Assembly (NCBI RefSeq): GCF_910588715.1
Contig: NZ_CAJURG010000003.1
Location: forward strand, 248,001 to 312,000
Source of the DNA: an uncultured Clostridium sp.
Lineage (GTDB): Bacteria > Bacillota > Clostridia > Clostridiales > Clostridiaceae
Length of the DNA: 64,000 nt
Reading direction: 5' to 3'
In this document: positions 25,459 to 34,537 of the stretch, one piece after another
How positions within the stretch are numbered: position 1 is the stretch's first letter
Layout: each line of letters opens with the position of its first letter
The notes under the pieces: model-generated
Databases searched by the model: none
Seen by the model: the letters and a program-made list of their open reading frames with translations, nothing else
What the model was told of the DNA's origin: nothing
Program-made: the position numbers and the translations under genes

Positions 25459-27324
25459 TTAATTATTGCCATTAAAGTAACTATAAATACTTTCTGCTGA
25501 TTTTTTATCAATAGATGGAACTTCTAATAGCTCTTCTATTTTTGCTTTTTTAATATTTTCCACACTAACAAACTTCATTAATAAAGCTCTTCTCCTTTTT
25601 TCCCCTATATTAGGTATGTCATCTAAAATAGAATGTAATGTCCTTTTATCTCTTAAACTTCTATGATACGTTATTGCAAATCTATGAACTTCATCTTGTA
25701 TTCTTCTTATTAGTTGCATTAAATTTGAGCTTCTATTAATAATCAATTCATCATTATTATAAACTATACCTCTAGTTTGGTGTTTATCATCTTTAACTAA
25801 CCCACATACTGGAATATTTATATTTAAACTTTCTAATACTTCTAAAGCAACATTTACTTGGCCCTTGCCACCATCCATCATTATCAAATCTGGAAAATTA
25901 GAGAACTTTCCTGCTGATAGCTTAAGATTTCTTTCTTGTATTGCTTTTATTTCTTCTAATCCATGGTTAAATCTCCTAGTTAATATTTCTCTCATGCTAT
26001 CATAATCATTAGCACCCTTTACAGTTTTTATTTTAAATCTCCTATAATCACTATTTTTTGCCCTGCCTTCTTCAAATACAACCATAGTACCAACAGAATC
26101 AACCCCTTGAATATTTGATATATCATAAGATTCTATTCTACTTGGGCATTCATCAAGCTCTAATAAGTTTTGAAGTTCTTGTAATGATATTTTATTTATT
26201 TCTTTATCCTTTAAATATTTATCTTTGAATTTTTCTAAAGTAATTCTGGCATTATTTTTAACCATTTCTAACATATCTTTCTTTTGTCCCTTCTTAGGGA
26301 CCTTAATCCATACCTTAGAACCTCTTTTTATAGTTAAATATTCTTCCATTAAGTCAACTTCATTAATTTCAGGCACAAATATTGTTTTCGGAATTTTAGC
26401 TGTTCCTCCATAAAAAGAAGCTATAAATTCTTCTAAAATCTCTGCTATACTTTCATTTGCAGTATTTTCAAATATAAAATGTTCTCGTCCAAGTATCTTT
26501 CCATCCCTAGAGAAAAATACTTGAATACAACTATCCTTTTCATCTTGATCTATATTAATAAAATCTTCATCACCCTCCATAGTTTTAAATATCTTTTGCT
26601 TTTCAACTATAGCTTCTATTGATAATATCTTATCTCTTAATGACGCGGCTTTTTCAAACTCCAAATTTTCTGCTGCATTTTCCATTTCAGTTTTAAGCAT
26701 TTTAGTAACATAAGTATCTTTTCCACTTAAAATATCAATTATTTCATTTATCATTTTTCCATATTCATCTTTACTGATATGTCCGCCACAAGGTCCAAGA
26801 CATTTTTTTATATGATAATTTAAACAAGGTCTTATTGACTCTCCATTTTCTTTTATTGATAATTTACATGTTCTTAAAGGAAATATTTTATATATTAAAT
26901 CTATAGTTTCATATACTGCTGTTCCATTAGTATATGGTCCAAAATATTTACTCCCATCTCTTGAGAAATTTCTTGTTACAAAAACTCTAGGAAAATCATC
27001 TTTAATAGTTATTTTTATAAAAGGATAAAACTTATCATCTTTTAACAAGATATTATATTTAGGACTATATTTTTTTATTAAATTACATTCTAAAATAAGA
27101 GCTTCCATTTCTGAATCTGTAACTATATATTCAAATTCAGCAATATTTTTCACCAAAACTTTTACTTTTTCAGAATGGTTCTTTGAATTTTGAAAATAAC
27201 TCTTTACCCTATTTTTTAAAATTTTTGCTTTTCCAACATAAATAACTTCCCCTAATGAGTTTTTCATTAAATAAACCCCTGGTTTATCAGGTAAGTTTTT
27301 TAAATGGTATTCAAAATCAAACAT
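25459..27324 (-). CDS. uvrC: Excinuclease ABC subunit C
   Basis: Nuclease of nucleotide excision repair that makes both cuts around a lesion held by UvrB. The 621-aa protein has the N-terminal GIY-YIG domain (PGVYLMKNSLGEVIYVGKA), a cysteine cluster (CLNYHIKKCLGPCGG), a UVR motif near residue 205 (FEKAASLRDKI), the RNase H-like C-terminal nuclease (ESYDISNIQGVDSVGTMVVF, LIMMDGGKGQV, DEVHRFA), and a helix-hairpin-helix end (LDDIPNIGEKRRRALL). Full length. The partner genes uvrA and uvrB are also in this window. Confidence 0.96.
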   Translation of the reverse strand: MFDFEYHLKNLPDKPGVYLMKNSLGEVIYVGKAKILKNRVKSYFQNSKNHSEKVKVLVKNIAEFEYIVTDSEMEALILECNLIKKYSPKYNILLKDDKFYPFIKITIKDDFPRVFVTRNFSRDGSKYFGPYTNGTAVYETIDLIYKIFPLRTCKLSIKENGESIRPCLNYHIKKCLGPCGGHISKDEYGKMINEIIDILSGKDTYVTKMLKTEMENAAENLEFEKAASLRDKILSIEAIVEKQKIFKTMEGDEDFINIDQDEKDSCIQVFFSRDGKILGREHFIFENTANESIAEILEEFIASFYGGTAKIPKTIFVPEINEVDLMEEYLTIKRGSKVWIKVPKKGQKKDMLEMVKNNARITLEKFKDKYLKDKEINKISLQELQNLLELDECPSRIESYDISNIQGVDSVGTMVVFEEGRAKNSDYRRFKIKTVKGANDYDSMREILTRRFNHGLEEIKAIQERNLKLSAGKFSNFPDLIMMDGGKGQVNVALEVLESLNINIPVCGLVKDDKHQTRGIVYNNDELIINRSSNLMQLIRRIQDEVHRFAITYHRSLRDKRTLHSILDDIPNIGEKRRRALLMKFVSVENIKKAKIEELLEVPSIDKKSAESIYSYFNGNN

Positions 27325-27342
27325 ATCCTTCTCGCTTCCTTT

Positions 27343-27475
27343 GTAAAAAATTAAGAGTTAAAAATTAAGAGCTACTAGTTTAAGGATAAAGTTTCTACAC
27401 CTTATTTTAAATTTAACCTTTGCTAAATTAATCCCTTAAATTTTCACTCTTAACTATTAACTCTTTAAAATTATT
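27343..27475. repeat. Imperfect inverted repeat between pbp operon and uvrC
   Basis: TTAAGAGTTAAAAATTAAGAG at the left and the related CTCTTAACTATTAACTCTT at the right bracket about 80 nt. The arms are made of short AGTTAA units, as in small palindromic repeat elements common in clostridial genomes. It could act as a terminator for the upstream penicillin-binding protein operon. Confidence 0.35.
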
Positions 27476-27509
27476 TAGTATATAATTTTCTTGTTTTTAA
27501 ATATTAAAA

Positions 27510-29063
27510 CTAATAACCTAAAACTGATTGTCTAACAATTTTACCAGCTATCTTTGCAGCTACCCCTGAACCACTACCACCATTCTCAACAATTACTGCT
27601 ACTGCAATTTGTGGGTCATCCATTGGAGCTGCTGCAATAAACCAACTATGTGGTATAGCTTCTGTTCCATCTGGTAAAGTATAATCTGCTGTACCAGTTT
27701 TTCCACCAGCATTAGTTCCCTTAAATTCTGGCCATCTATTTAAATTTTTATTAATTAAATTAGTCATGTAATCCTGTACTGTTCCTGCAACATCTGAAGA
27801 CATAACTTGTCTTAATTCCTTACTATCTATAGATTTTATTGTATTTTGATCTTTGTCAACAATTGAATTAACCAGCTTAGGCTGCATCATAACTCCATCA
27901 TTAGCAACTGTAGCTGCTACTAGAGCCATTTGCATAGGTGTAGATAAAACACTTCCTTGACCTATTCCACTTTGAGCTATATTACCAAGCTCTGAACTAT
28001 TTAATGTTGGGAAATTACTTGCTGTTACAGAAACTCCTGGTCCAGTTATTACCGAATTAAATCCAAATTTTTCAGCTGTAGACTTTAAAGTTTCATTTCC
28101 TAATTCCATTGCTAATGTACCAAATACAACATTACTAGATAACCTAAATGCATCTTTTAAGTTTATTGAACCATTTGCAATATTTGCAAAATTACTCATT
28201 GTTCTTCCATCTTTAAATTTTATCTTACCATTATCATTAAATATTCTACTTGTTACTGATGGCATATTTTCTAAAGCACTTGTTAATGTAACAGTTTTAA
28301 ATACAGAACCTGGAGGATAAAGACCATTTAAAGCTCTATTAATTAATGGAGAATAATCTGCACTACCACTATTAGCTTTATTCATTTCCTCTGCTAAATT
28401 ATTAGGATTAAAAGTAGGTTTTGAAACCATAGCTAGTATCTCTCCTGTTTTAGGATTTAATGCAACAACAGCACCCTTATTATATCCTAATTCATCTGAA
28501 GCTAATTTTTGCAGAGTCATATCTAAACTTGTTATAACACCATTACCAACTTTATCAGCTTCTTTTGTTAATCCTTCAAAATCAATATCATCTATAAACT
28601 TTTTAATATTTTCTGAAAAGTTAAAACTTCCTGTATCTTCTTTATCAGTTTTTATATTTTCTATAAGCTCTTTTAAATGAATAGTATCTAAAAACTCTCT
28701 AAAATTATTTCCAATAGGACTATAAGTAGTTAATTCTTTTTCATACTCCTCTTCTAAGCCAGTAGTACCATAAACAACGCTAGTATACCCTAATGCATGA
28801 ACAAATAAATCATCATATAAATAATTTCTCTTTTGAGAAGTTTGATTTAGTTTTTCACTAGTTGTTAAAGGAGTACCATTTCTATCATATATAGTTCCTA
28901 TTAAAACTTCATTTTTAGTAGCAATAACCCTTGTATTTCCTGGCATCTCATTAATCTTAGGACTTTTAATCAATTGGAAATAAGCAATATAGGATATTAA
29001 TGCTATAAAGAATACTAAAAATACTGTCATTACATTTTTAACGCTTTTTGCTAAATCATTCAT
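27510..29063 (-). CDS. Class B penicillin-binding protein (transpeptidase)
   Basis: Peptidoglycan cross-linking enzyme of 517 aa. One N-terminal membrane anchor (residues 11-30), a small dimerisation region, then the transpeptidase domain from about residue 180 with the serine motif S253-VF-K256, SSN at 309-311 and the KTG motif at 455-457. It is short for this class and resembles PbpA-type enzymes of FHA-RodA-PbpA operons rather than FtsI or PBP2. It starts 6 nt after the FtsW/RodA gene and is its likely transpeptidase partner. AAAAGG precedes ATG. Confidence 0.92.
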   Translation of the reverse strand: MNDLAKSVKNVMTVFLVFFIALISYIAYFQLIKSPKINEMPGNTRVIATKNEVLIGTIYDRNGTPLTTSEKLNQTSQKRNYLYDDLFVHALGYTSVVYGTTGLEEEYEKELTTYSPIGNNFREFLDTIHLKELIENIKTDKEDTGSFNFSENIKKFIDDIDFEGLTKEADKVGNGVITSLDMTLQKLASDELGYNKGAVVALNPKTGEILAMVSKPTFNPNNLAEEMNKANSGSADYSPLINRALNGLYPPGSVFKTVTLTSALENMPSVTSRIFNDNGKIKFKDGRTMSNFANIANGSINLKDAFRLSSNVVFGTLAMELGNETLKSTAEKFGFNSVITGPGVSVTASNFPTLNSSELGNIAQSGIGQGSVLSTPMQMALVAATVANDGVMMQPKLVNSIVDKDQNTIKSIDSKELRQVMSSDVAGTVQDYMTNLINKNLNRWPEFKGTNAGGKTGTADYTLPDGTEAIPHSWFIAAAPMDDPQIAVAVIVENGGSGSGVAAKIAGKIVRQSVLGY

Positions 29064-29069
29064 ATCCTT

Positions 29070-30293
29070 TTATGCCTCCTCTGATATTTTTTGCAATATT
29101 CCTAAAGCAAAGAATATTGTCAATACTGACGACCCACCATAGCTTATAATAGGTAAAGTTATTCCTGTTAATGGTATAACAGAAAAAATTCCACCGATTA
29201 TAACTAAGGTTTGACATGCTATCATTGTACTAAATCCAACAGCTATTAATTGCGAGTATTTATCGTCTGTAACAAATGCAGCTCTTATTCCTCTATAAAA
29301 TAATAAGAAATATACTATCATAAGTCCAATTGCAAATATTATTCCAAACTCTTCACAGATAATTGCATAAATCATATCACTTTCTTTAACTGGTAAGTTT
29401 TGAAAATGACCTTCACCTAAACCAACTCCAAATAATCCACCAGCTGCAATTGAATACATTCCTTCAACTATTTGGTATGATTCATTTAAAGCATACTTCC
29501 AAGGATCAAGCCAAATCTTAACTCTTTCCCTTACATGTCCAAACATAGAATATCCCGCAACTGATCCAACAGCAGCTAATCCTAGTGCTGTAAAGACATA
29601 TCTTTTTCTAGACGTTGAAACATATAATAATGTTATAGAAATACCAAAGAATATAAGAGCACTTCCTAAATCTCTTTGAAGCACCATACATCCCATAGAA
29701 AATCCTGCTACTAATGCAGGTTGCCAAAGTTGTTTAAATTCATCTATAAATCTATCCTTAACTTGATAATTAGCTAAAGCTGATGCTAAATACAATACAA
29801 GCGCTATCTTACCAAACTCAGATGGTTGAAAAGAAATAACATTTCCTATTATAATCCAGTTTTTTGCTCCATATTGTTCTGTACCAAAAATTAATGCTAA
29901 TGGCATTAATATTAACGTTATTATCAGATATACATTTTTATATTTTGCAAAACTTCTTAAATCAGGTAAAATTACCACAATTAAAATATATGCAACAATA
30001 CCAATAGCAATCCAAACCAATTGCTTAATGGAAGTTAATCTATCTATTCTATATAATGTTGCTACTCCTACTACCGATAATACACTTGAAAAAATTAGTA
30101 TAAACTTATCTCCATCTGGATAAAATCTTCTAATTACAAAGTGGGAATAGCCTATTAAAACACATAAAACTACTCCTATTACTACTGCAAATGTATCAAA
30201 AGGTTTTTGTAAAAAACCTAAGGTTGTAAAAAGTAGTAAGCATAAAAGATACACTAACCTAAGTAATCTTTTTTCACGCTTTAATGATTTCAT
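29070..30293 (-). CDS. FtsW/RodA/SpoVE-family peptidoglycan glycosyltransferase
   Basis: Polytopic membrane protein (SEDS family) of 407 aa with about ten membrane segments. Landmarks are QPSEFGKIALVLYLA, LQRDLGSALIFFGISI, a long external loop with SYQIVEGMYSIAAGGLFGVGLGEG, and the C-terminal GITLPIISYGGSS. SEDS proteins polymerise lipid II into glycan strands together with a class B transpeptidase, here the next gene. The frame extends 20 codons further upstream, but AGGGGTGG precedes ATG 30293 and homology begins there. The choice between FtsW, RodA and SpoVE cannot be made from sequence alone. Confidence 0.92.
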   Translation of the reverse strand: MKSLKREKRLLRLVYLLCLLLFTTLGFLQKPFDTFAVVIGVVLCVLIGYSHFVIRRFYPDGDKFILIFSSVLSVVGVATLYRIDRLTSIKQLVWIAIGIVAYILIVVILPDLRSFAKYKNVYLIITLILMPLALIFGTEQYGAKNWIIIGNVISFQPSEFGKIALVLYLASALANYQVKDRFIDEFKQLWQPALVAGFSMGCMVLQRDLGSALIFFGISITLLYVSTSRKRYVFTALGLAAVGSVAGYSMFGHVRERVKIWLDPWKYALNESYQIVEGMYSIAAGGLFGVGLGEGHFQNLPVKESDMIYAIICEEFGIIFAIGLMIVYFLLFYRGIRAAFVTDDKYSQLIAVGFSTMIACQTLVIIGGIFSVIPLTGITLPIISYGGSSVLTIFFALGILQKISEEA

Positions 30294-30380
30294 AAATCCA
30301 CCCCTACTCTTTAAATAAAACATTTTCCCTATATTAAACATGTGTAAAATCAAATAAACTTAAATCTTAGATTTTTAATT

Positions 30381-30827
30381 TTAATTACCTGACTTTAACA
30401 CTTTAAAAATAGCACTTCCTATTTTAATTTCATCTCCTGAAATAAGTTTAAACTTTTCTTCTACCTTTTCCCCATTAACATATACACCATTTGTACTGTT
30501 TAAATCCTCAACATATAAATTATTATTTTTAGTATATATCTTTGCATGATTGCCAGAGACAAAAGGTTCAGTTAATACAATTGTATTTTCTTGCTTTCTT
30601 CCTAATGTTGTTACTCCCCTTATAGGTATTACTGAACCTTGTTCTAAGCTAGAGTTAACACCCGTTTGAATAAGCTCTATACCATATCTTATACCTGAAT
30701 TGTTATTTTTTCTTTTACCAGTCTTAACATCCTTATACATTATTTTTAACGCATAATATATAATGACATATAGTAAAATCACAAAAAATATTCCAGCTAT
30801 AAATGTGGTTGCATTCCTAAAACTCAT
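30381..30827 (-). CDS. Membrane-anchored FHA-domain protein
   Basis: A 148-aa protein with one N-terminal membrane segment (residues 10-28), a basic linker and a C-terminal FHA domain (residues 55-148) showing TTLGRKQENTIVL, FVSGNHAKIY, and the core VEDLNSTNGVYVNGEKV. FHA domains bind phosphothreonine peptides. The order FHA-SEDS-PBP matches the fhaB-rodA-pbpA operon that sits next to Ser/Thr kinase genes in actinobacteria, so the domain may connect wall synthesis to a PASTA kinase encoded elsewhere. GAGGTGA precedes ATG. Confidence 0.9.
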   Translation of the reverse strand: MSFRNATTFIAGIFFVILLYVIIYYALKIMYKDVKTGKRKNNNSGIRYGIELIQTGVNSSLEQGSVIPIRGVTTLGRKQENTIVLTEPFVSGNHAKIYTKNNNLYVEDLNSTNGVYVNGEKVEEKFKLISGDEIKIGSAIFKVLKSGN

Positions 30828-30902
30828 ATTTTCACCTCAAATTAATGTATGTTTACCATTATATATTAAATGTTATTGTAAAAAATAACAAGTCATCTAA
30901 TA

Positions 30903-33728
30903 TTATCTTAATAACTTTTTAAGATATTTTCCCGTATATGATTCATCTTTTTTTACTATTTCTTCTGGTTTACCTTGAGCTACTAAAGTACCACCCTTAT
31001 CTCCACCTTCAGGTCCTAAGTCTATTATATAATCAGCACACTTAATCATATCTAAATTATGCTCAATAACTATAACAGTATTTCCTGCATCCACTAACCT
31101 TTGTAATATATATACTAATCTATTAACATCATCAACATGAAGCCCTGTTGTTGGTTCATCTAAAATATATAATGTCTTTCCTGTGCTTCTCTTTGATAAT
31201 TCAAAAGCAAGTTTAATTCTTTGAGCTTCCCCTCCTGATAATTGAGTTGATGGTTGCCCTAATCTTATATATCCTAATCCTACATCCTTTAGTGTTTGAA
31301 TTTTATTTTTTATTCTTGGTATATTCTCAAAGAATTCTAAAGCCTCTTCTACAGTCATATTTAAAATATCATCAATATTTTTTCCCTTATATTTAACCTC
31401 AAGAGTTTCTCTATTATATCTCTTACCCTTACAAACTTCACAAGGAACATAAACATCAGATAAAAATTGCATTTCTATTTTTATAATTCCATCACCTGAA
31501 CAAGCTTCGCATCTTCCGCCTTTTACATTAAAACTAAATCTTCCCGGTTTATAACCTCTCATTTTAGCTTCTGGTGTTTGTGCAAATAATTCTCTTATTA
31601 TATCAAAAGTTCCTGTATAAGTTGCTGGATTTGAACGTGGTGTTCTTCCTATAGGACTTTGATCTATATCAATAATTTTATCTATACTTTCATATCCAGT
31701 TATTTCTTTATAAGTTCCTGTTGGATTTTTACTCTTATTTATTGTTTTGTTTAATCCTTTATAAAGAATTTCATTTACTAATGTACTTTTACCAGAACCA
31801 GAAACACCAGTAACCATTGTTAATACACCTAAGGGGAATTTAACTGTTAAATTTTTAAGATTATTTTCCTTAGCCCCAACAACTGTAATAAACTGTCCAT
31901 TACCTTCTCTTCTTTCTTCTGGAACCTTAACTTCTTTTTCTCCTGTTAAATATTGACCTGTTATAGATTCTTTGCATTGCTTAATTTCATCTACAGTTCC
32001 TGCTGCAACAATTTGTCCTCCATGTTCTCCTGCTCTTGGACCAATATCTACTATAAAATCTGCTTCTCTCATGGTATCTTCATCATGTTCAACAACTATA
32101 ACAGTATTACCAACATCTCTTAAATTTTTTAAAGTTTGAATTAACTTATCATTATCTCTTTGATGTAATCCAATACTAGGTTCATCTAAAATATATAAAA
32201 CACCCATTAATGCAGAACCAATTTGAGTTGCAAGTCTAATTCTTTGAGCCTCTCCCCCAGAAAGCGTTCCTGAACTTCTTGATAAATTTAAATAATCCAA
32301 TCCAACGTCTACTAAAAATTTCAATCTATTTTTTATTTCTTTAACTATTTGATCACTTATTATTTGTTCCTTTTCAGTAAAGCTTAATGAATTAATAAAA
32401 TCTAATTCTTCCTTAATAGGCAGTTGTGTAAACTCATATATGTTTTTATCTCCAACTGTAACTGCTAAAACTTCTTTATTAAGCCTAGCACCTTTACATT
32501 TTGGACAATACTTATTACTCATGTATTGTTCAATTTCACCTTTAATAAAATCAGAATTTGTTTCTTTATATCTTCTTACAAGTGAATTTATCTCTCCATC
32601 ATATGCATAAGAATACTTTCCTTCAACTCCATCTTTAGTATAAGTAACTATTAACTTATGACCATTTGTTCCATATAATAATAAGTCTAAATGCTCCTTT
32701 GATAATTCTTTTATAGGTCTATTTAAATCTAAATCATATTCCTCACTTAATGCCTTTAAGATAGCATAAGTCCATGAATCCTCCTTTAATCTTCCTTCAC
32801 CCCAAGTTGCAATAGCTCCTTCCATTACACTTAGGTTTTTATTTGGAATAACTAAGTCCTCATCTATTTCCATTAATGTTCCTAAGCCATCACATTTTTC
32901 ACACTTTCCAAAAGGAGCATTAAAAGAAAACATTCTTGGTTCAAATTCTTGTATATTAATTCCGCAATCCGGACAGGCAAAATTTTCACTAAATAAAATA
33001 TCCTTATCTCCAATTACATTTATTATTACTAGACCTTCACCCAATTTTAATGCAGATTCTAAAGAATCACTTAATCTTCTTTCAATTCCTTCTTTGATAA
33101 CAAGTCTGTCTACAACAGCTTCTATATTGTGCTTTTTATTTTTTTCTAACTTTACTTCCTCTTCTGCTAGTTCATATATTTCACCATCAATCCTAGCTCT
33201 TACATATCCATTCTTTTTAATTCCATCTAATACCTTTTCGTGAGTTCCCTTTTTTCCTCTTATAATTGGTGCTAAAACCTGAATTTTAGTTTTATCCCCA
33301 ATACTCATTATTTGATCCACAATTTGATCCACAGATTGCTTACTTATTACTTTGCCACACTTAGGACAATGTGGAATTCCAACTCTTGCATACAATAATC
33401 TTAAATAATCATATATTTCAGTTATTGTTCCTACTGTAGACCTTGGATTTTTACTAGTTGTTTTTTGGTCTATTGATATTGCTGGTGATAAACCTTCAAT
33501 ATAATCAACATCGGGCTTATTCATTTGCCCTAAAAATTGTCTTGCATATGATGATAAAGATTCAACATATCTTCTTTGACCTTCTGCATATAATGTATCA
33601 AAAGCTAATGAGGATTTACCTGAACCTGATAATCCTGTAAATACTATTAATTTATCTCTTGGTATTTCTAATGATACATTCTTTAAATTATGTACTCTAG
33701 CACCTTTTACTATAATCTTATCTTTCAT
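30903..33728 (-). CDS. uvrA: Excinuclease ABC subunit A
   Basis: Damage-recognising ATPase of nucleotide excision repair. The 941-aa protein has two ABC modules: the first with GLSGSGKSSLAFDTLYAEGQRRY near residue 30 and signature LSGGEAQRI near 485, the second with GVSGSGKSTLVNE near 640 and LSGGEAQRIKLAFEL near 825. Zinc-finger cysteines are at CPDCGINIQEFEPRMF with CEKCDGLG, at CPKCKGAR, and at CEACSGDG with CEVCKGKRY. Full length. In related genomes uvrA directly follows uvrB; here a 12-kb island separates them and uvrA has its own promoter region with a LexA-like box. Confidence 0.97.
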   Translation of the reverse strand: MKDKIIVKGARVHNLKNVSLEIPRDKLIVFTGLSGSGKSSLAFDTLYAEGQRRYVESLSSYARQFLGQMNKPDVDYIEGLSPAISIDQKTTSKNPRSTVGTITEIYDYLRLLYARVGIPHCPKCGKVISKQSVDQIVDQIMSIGDKTKIQVLAPIIRGKKGTHEKVLDGIKKNGYVRARIDGEIYELAEEEVKLEKNKKHNIEAVVDRLVIKEGIERRLSDSLESALKLGEGLVIINVIGDKDILFSENFACPDCGINIQEFEPRMFSFNAPFGKCEKCDGLGTLMEIDEDLVIPNKNLSVMEGAIATWGEGRLKEDSWTYAILKALSEEYDLDLNRPIKELSKEHLDLLLYGTNGHKLIVTYTKDGVEGKYSYAYDGEINSLVRRYKETNSDFIKGEIEQYMSNKYCPKCKGARLNKEVLAVTVGDKNIYEFTQLPIKEELDFINSLSFTEKEQIISDQIVKEIKNRLKFLVDVGLDYLNLSRSSGTLSGGEAQRIRLATQIGSALMGVLYILDEPSIGLHQRDNDKLIQTLKNLRDVGNTVIVVEHDEDTMREADFIVDIGPRAGEHGGQIVAAGTVDEIKQCKESITGQYLTGEKEVKVPEERREGNGQFITVVGAKENNLKNLTVKFPLGVLTMVTGVSGSGKSTLVNEILYKGLNKTINKSKNPTGTYKEITGYESIDKIIDIDQSPIGRTPRSNPATYTGTFDIIRELFAQTPEAKMRGYKPGRFSFNVKGGRCEACSGDGIIKIEMQFLSDVYVPCEVCKGKRYNRETLEVKYKGKNIDDILNMTVEEALEFFENIPRIKNKIQTLKDVGLGYIRLGQPSTQLSGGEAQRIKLAFELSKRSTGKTLYILDEPTTGLHVDDVNRLVYILQRLVDAGNTVIVIEHNLDMIKCADYIIDLGPEGGDKGGTLVAQGKPEEIVKKDESYTGKYLKKLLR

Positions 33729-33791
33729 ATTTATTACCTCTTTAATAAACTTGATTATTTTATTTTTGTCAGAAATATTATCTTTTACTCT

Positions 33792-33805
33792 CGAACAAAC
33801 ATTCT
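33792..33805 (-). promoter_or_regulatory. Candidate LexA (SOS) box upstream of uvrA
   Basis: CGAACAAACATTCT at 33792-33805 differs by little from the Gram-positive SOS box CGAACRNRYGTTYG. It lies 64 nt before the uvrA ATG and would overlap the -35 position of a minus-strand promoter with -10 GATAAT at 33782-33777. It could also affect the divergent sigma-factor gene. Confidence 0.55.
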
Positions 33806-33921
33806 TTATTTAATTTTAGATTTGTTAATTTTAATTGTCAATTATATTTAATTTTAAATAAATTTAATACATTTAAAAATACTTTTCATTTTTTCATCTT
33901 ATATATGTAAATACACTCTCT

Positions 33922-33955
33922 TCTCTATATTTGTAAATTTTTACAAATATAGAGA
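33922..33955. repeat. Palindrome in the uvrA/sigma-factor divergent region
   Basis: Perfect inverted repeat TCTCTATATTTGTAAA with its complement, 2-nt centre, no T tail in either direction. It is more likely a protein-binding site or mRNA stem than a terminator. The rest of the 33729-34096 gap holds the uvrA and sigma-gene promoters and no ORF. Confidence 0.5.
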
Positions 33956-34042
33956 GATAATCAAAAGATGTTTTTATATTTTTTTACAATTTTTTATTTT
34001 AAACGAATTTTAATATAATTACTTTTTATATATTTAATAAAG

Positions 34043-34077
34043 TTTACGTTTACGTTTGCAAAACTTCTTTCTTTTTA
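34043..34077 (+). promoter_or_regulatory. UviA/TcdR-type promoter upstream of the sigma-factor gene
   Basis: AAAGTTTACG then a second TTTACG at 34049-34054, a 16-nt spacer, and CTTTTTA at 34071-34077. The same layout precedes the 785-aa gene and the holin gene, which suggests recognition by the sigma factor encoded here and positive autoregulation. A TATAAT at 34014-34019 may be a basal sigma-A -10 element. Confidence 0.6.
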
Positions 34078-34096
34078 AAAAGAAGGATGGAATGCA

Positions 34097-34498
34097 ATGA
34101 GTAAAGATTTAATTTTTAAAATTAGGAATATACAAAATAATAAGAATAGCAAAGATATACTAGAAATCTTAAATACTTATGAAGATAAACAATTGTTATC
34201 CTATTTATCTAAATCTTTAAAAAATGAATATATAAGGTTATCAAAGAAAAATGATAAGCAAAAAAATAATGAATATTACAATTGTGAAGATAAAGAATTA
34301 GGATTTAATCTTATAGAAAGTAATATAGAAACTTTAGATATTATTGATACCTTAAACGATTATGAAAAGAATATAATAAAACTAATTATAATTAACGGCT
34401 ATAGTCCCGCAGAAATTGCTAAAAAAATGGGGAAATCAAGGCAGGCAATAAATCAAGCAAAAATTAGAGCATTAAATAAGTTAAAAAATTTTATCTAA
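34097..34498 (+). CDS. Short sigma-70-like factor, UviA/TcdR-like
   Basis: A 133-aa protein whose C-terminal half is a sigma region 4 helix-turn-helix: LNDYEKNIIKLIIINGYSPAEIAKKMGKSRQ then AINQAKIRALNKLKNF. The middle LLSYLSKSLKNEYIRLSKKND resembles the end of region 2 in the UviA/BotR/TcdR group of toxin and bacteriocin sigma factors. It is shorter than those (about 175-185 aa), so the early part of region 2 is reduced. It is on the plus strand facing the YcxB-like genes, next to a holin-like and amidase gene. Alternative: a phage-type sigma-like regulator. AAGGATGG precedes ATG. Confidence 0.72.
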   Translation: MSKDLIFKIRNIQNNKNSKDILEILNTYEDKQLLSYLSKSLKNEYIRLSKKNDKQKNNEYYNCEDKELGFNLIESNIETLDIIDTLNDYEKNIIKLIIINGYSPAEIAKKMGKSRQAINQAKIRALNKLKNFI

Positions 34499-34503
34499 CT
34501 TAA

Positions 34504-34537
34504 TAAAAATAGGATTCAAATTTTGAATCCTATTTTT
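34504..34537. terminator. Bidirectional terminator between sigma gene and YcxB-like gene 1
   Basis: AAAAATAGGATTCAAA and complement with T runs on both sides. Variants of this hairpin, with an altered arm, follow the other two YcxB-like copies (about 35195-35222 and 36099-36126). Confidence 0.8.

Noticed and set aside
27343..27475. CRISPR array or insertion element
   Set aside because: The repeated units are irregular short AGTTAA-like words without regular spacers or a transposase; it is listed only as a small inverted repeat.
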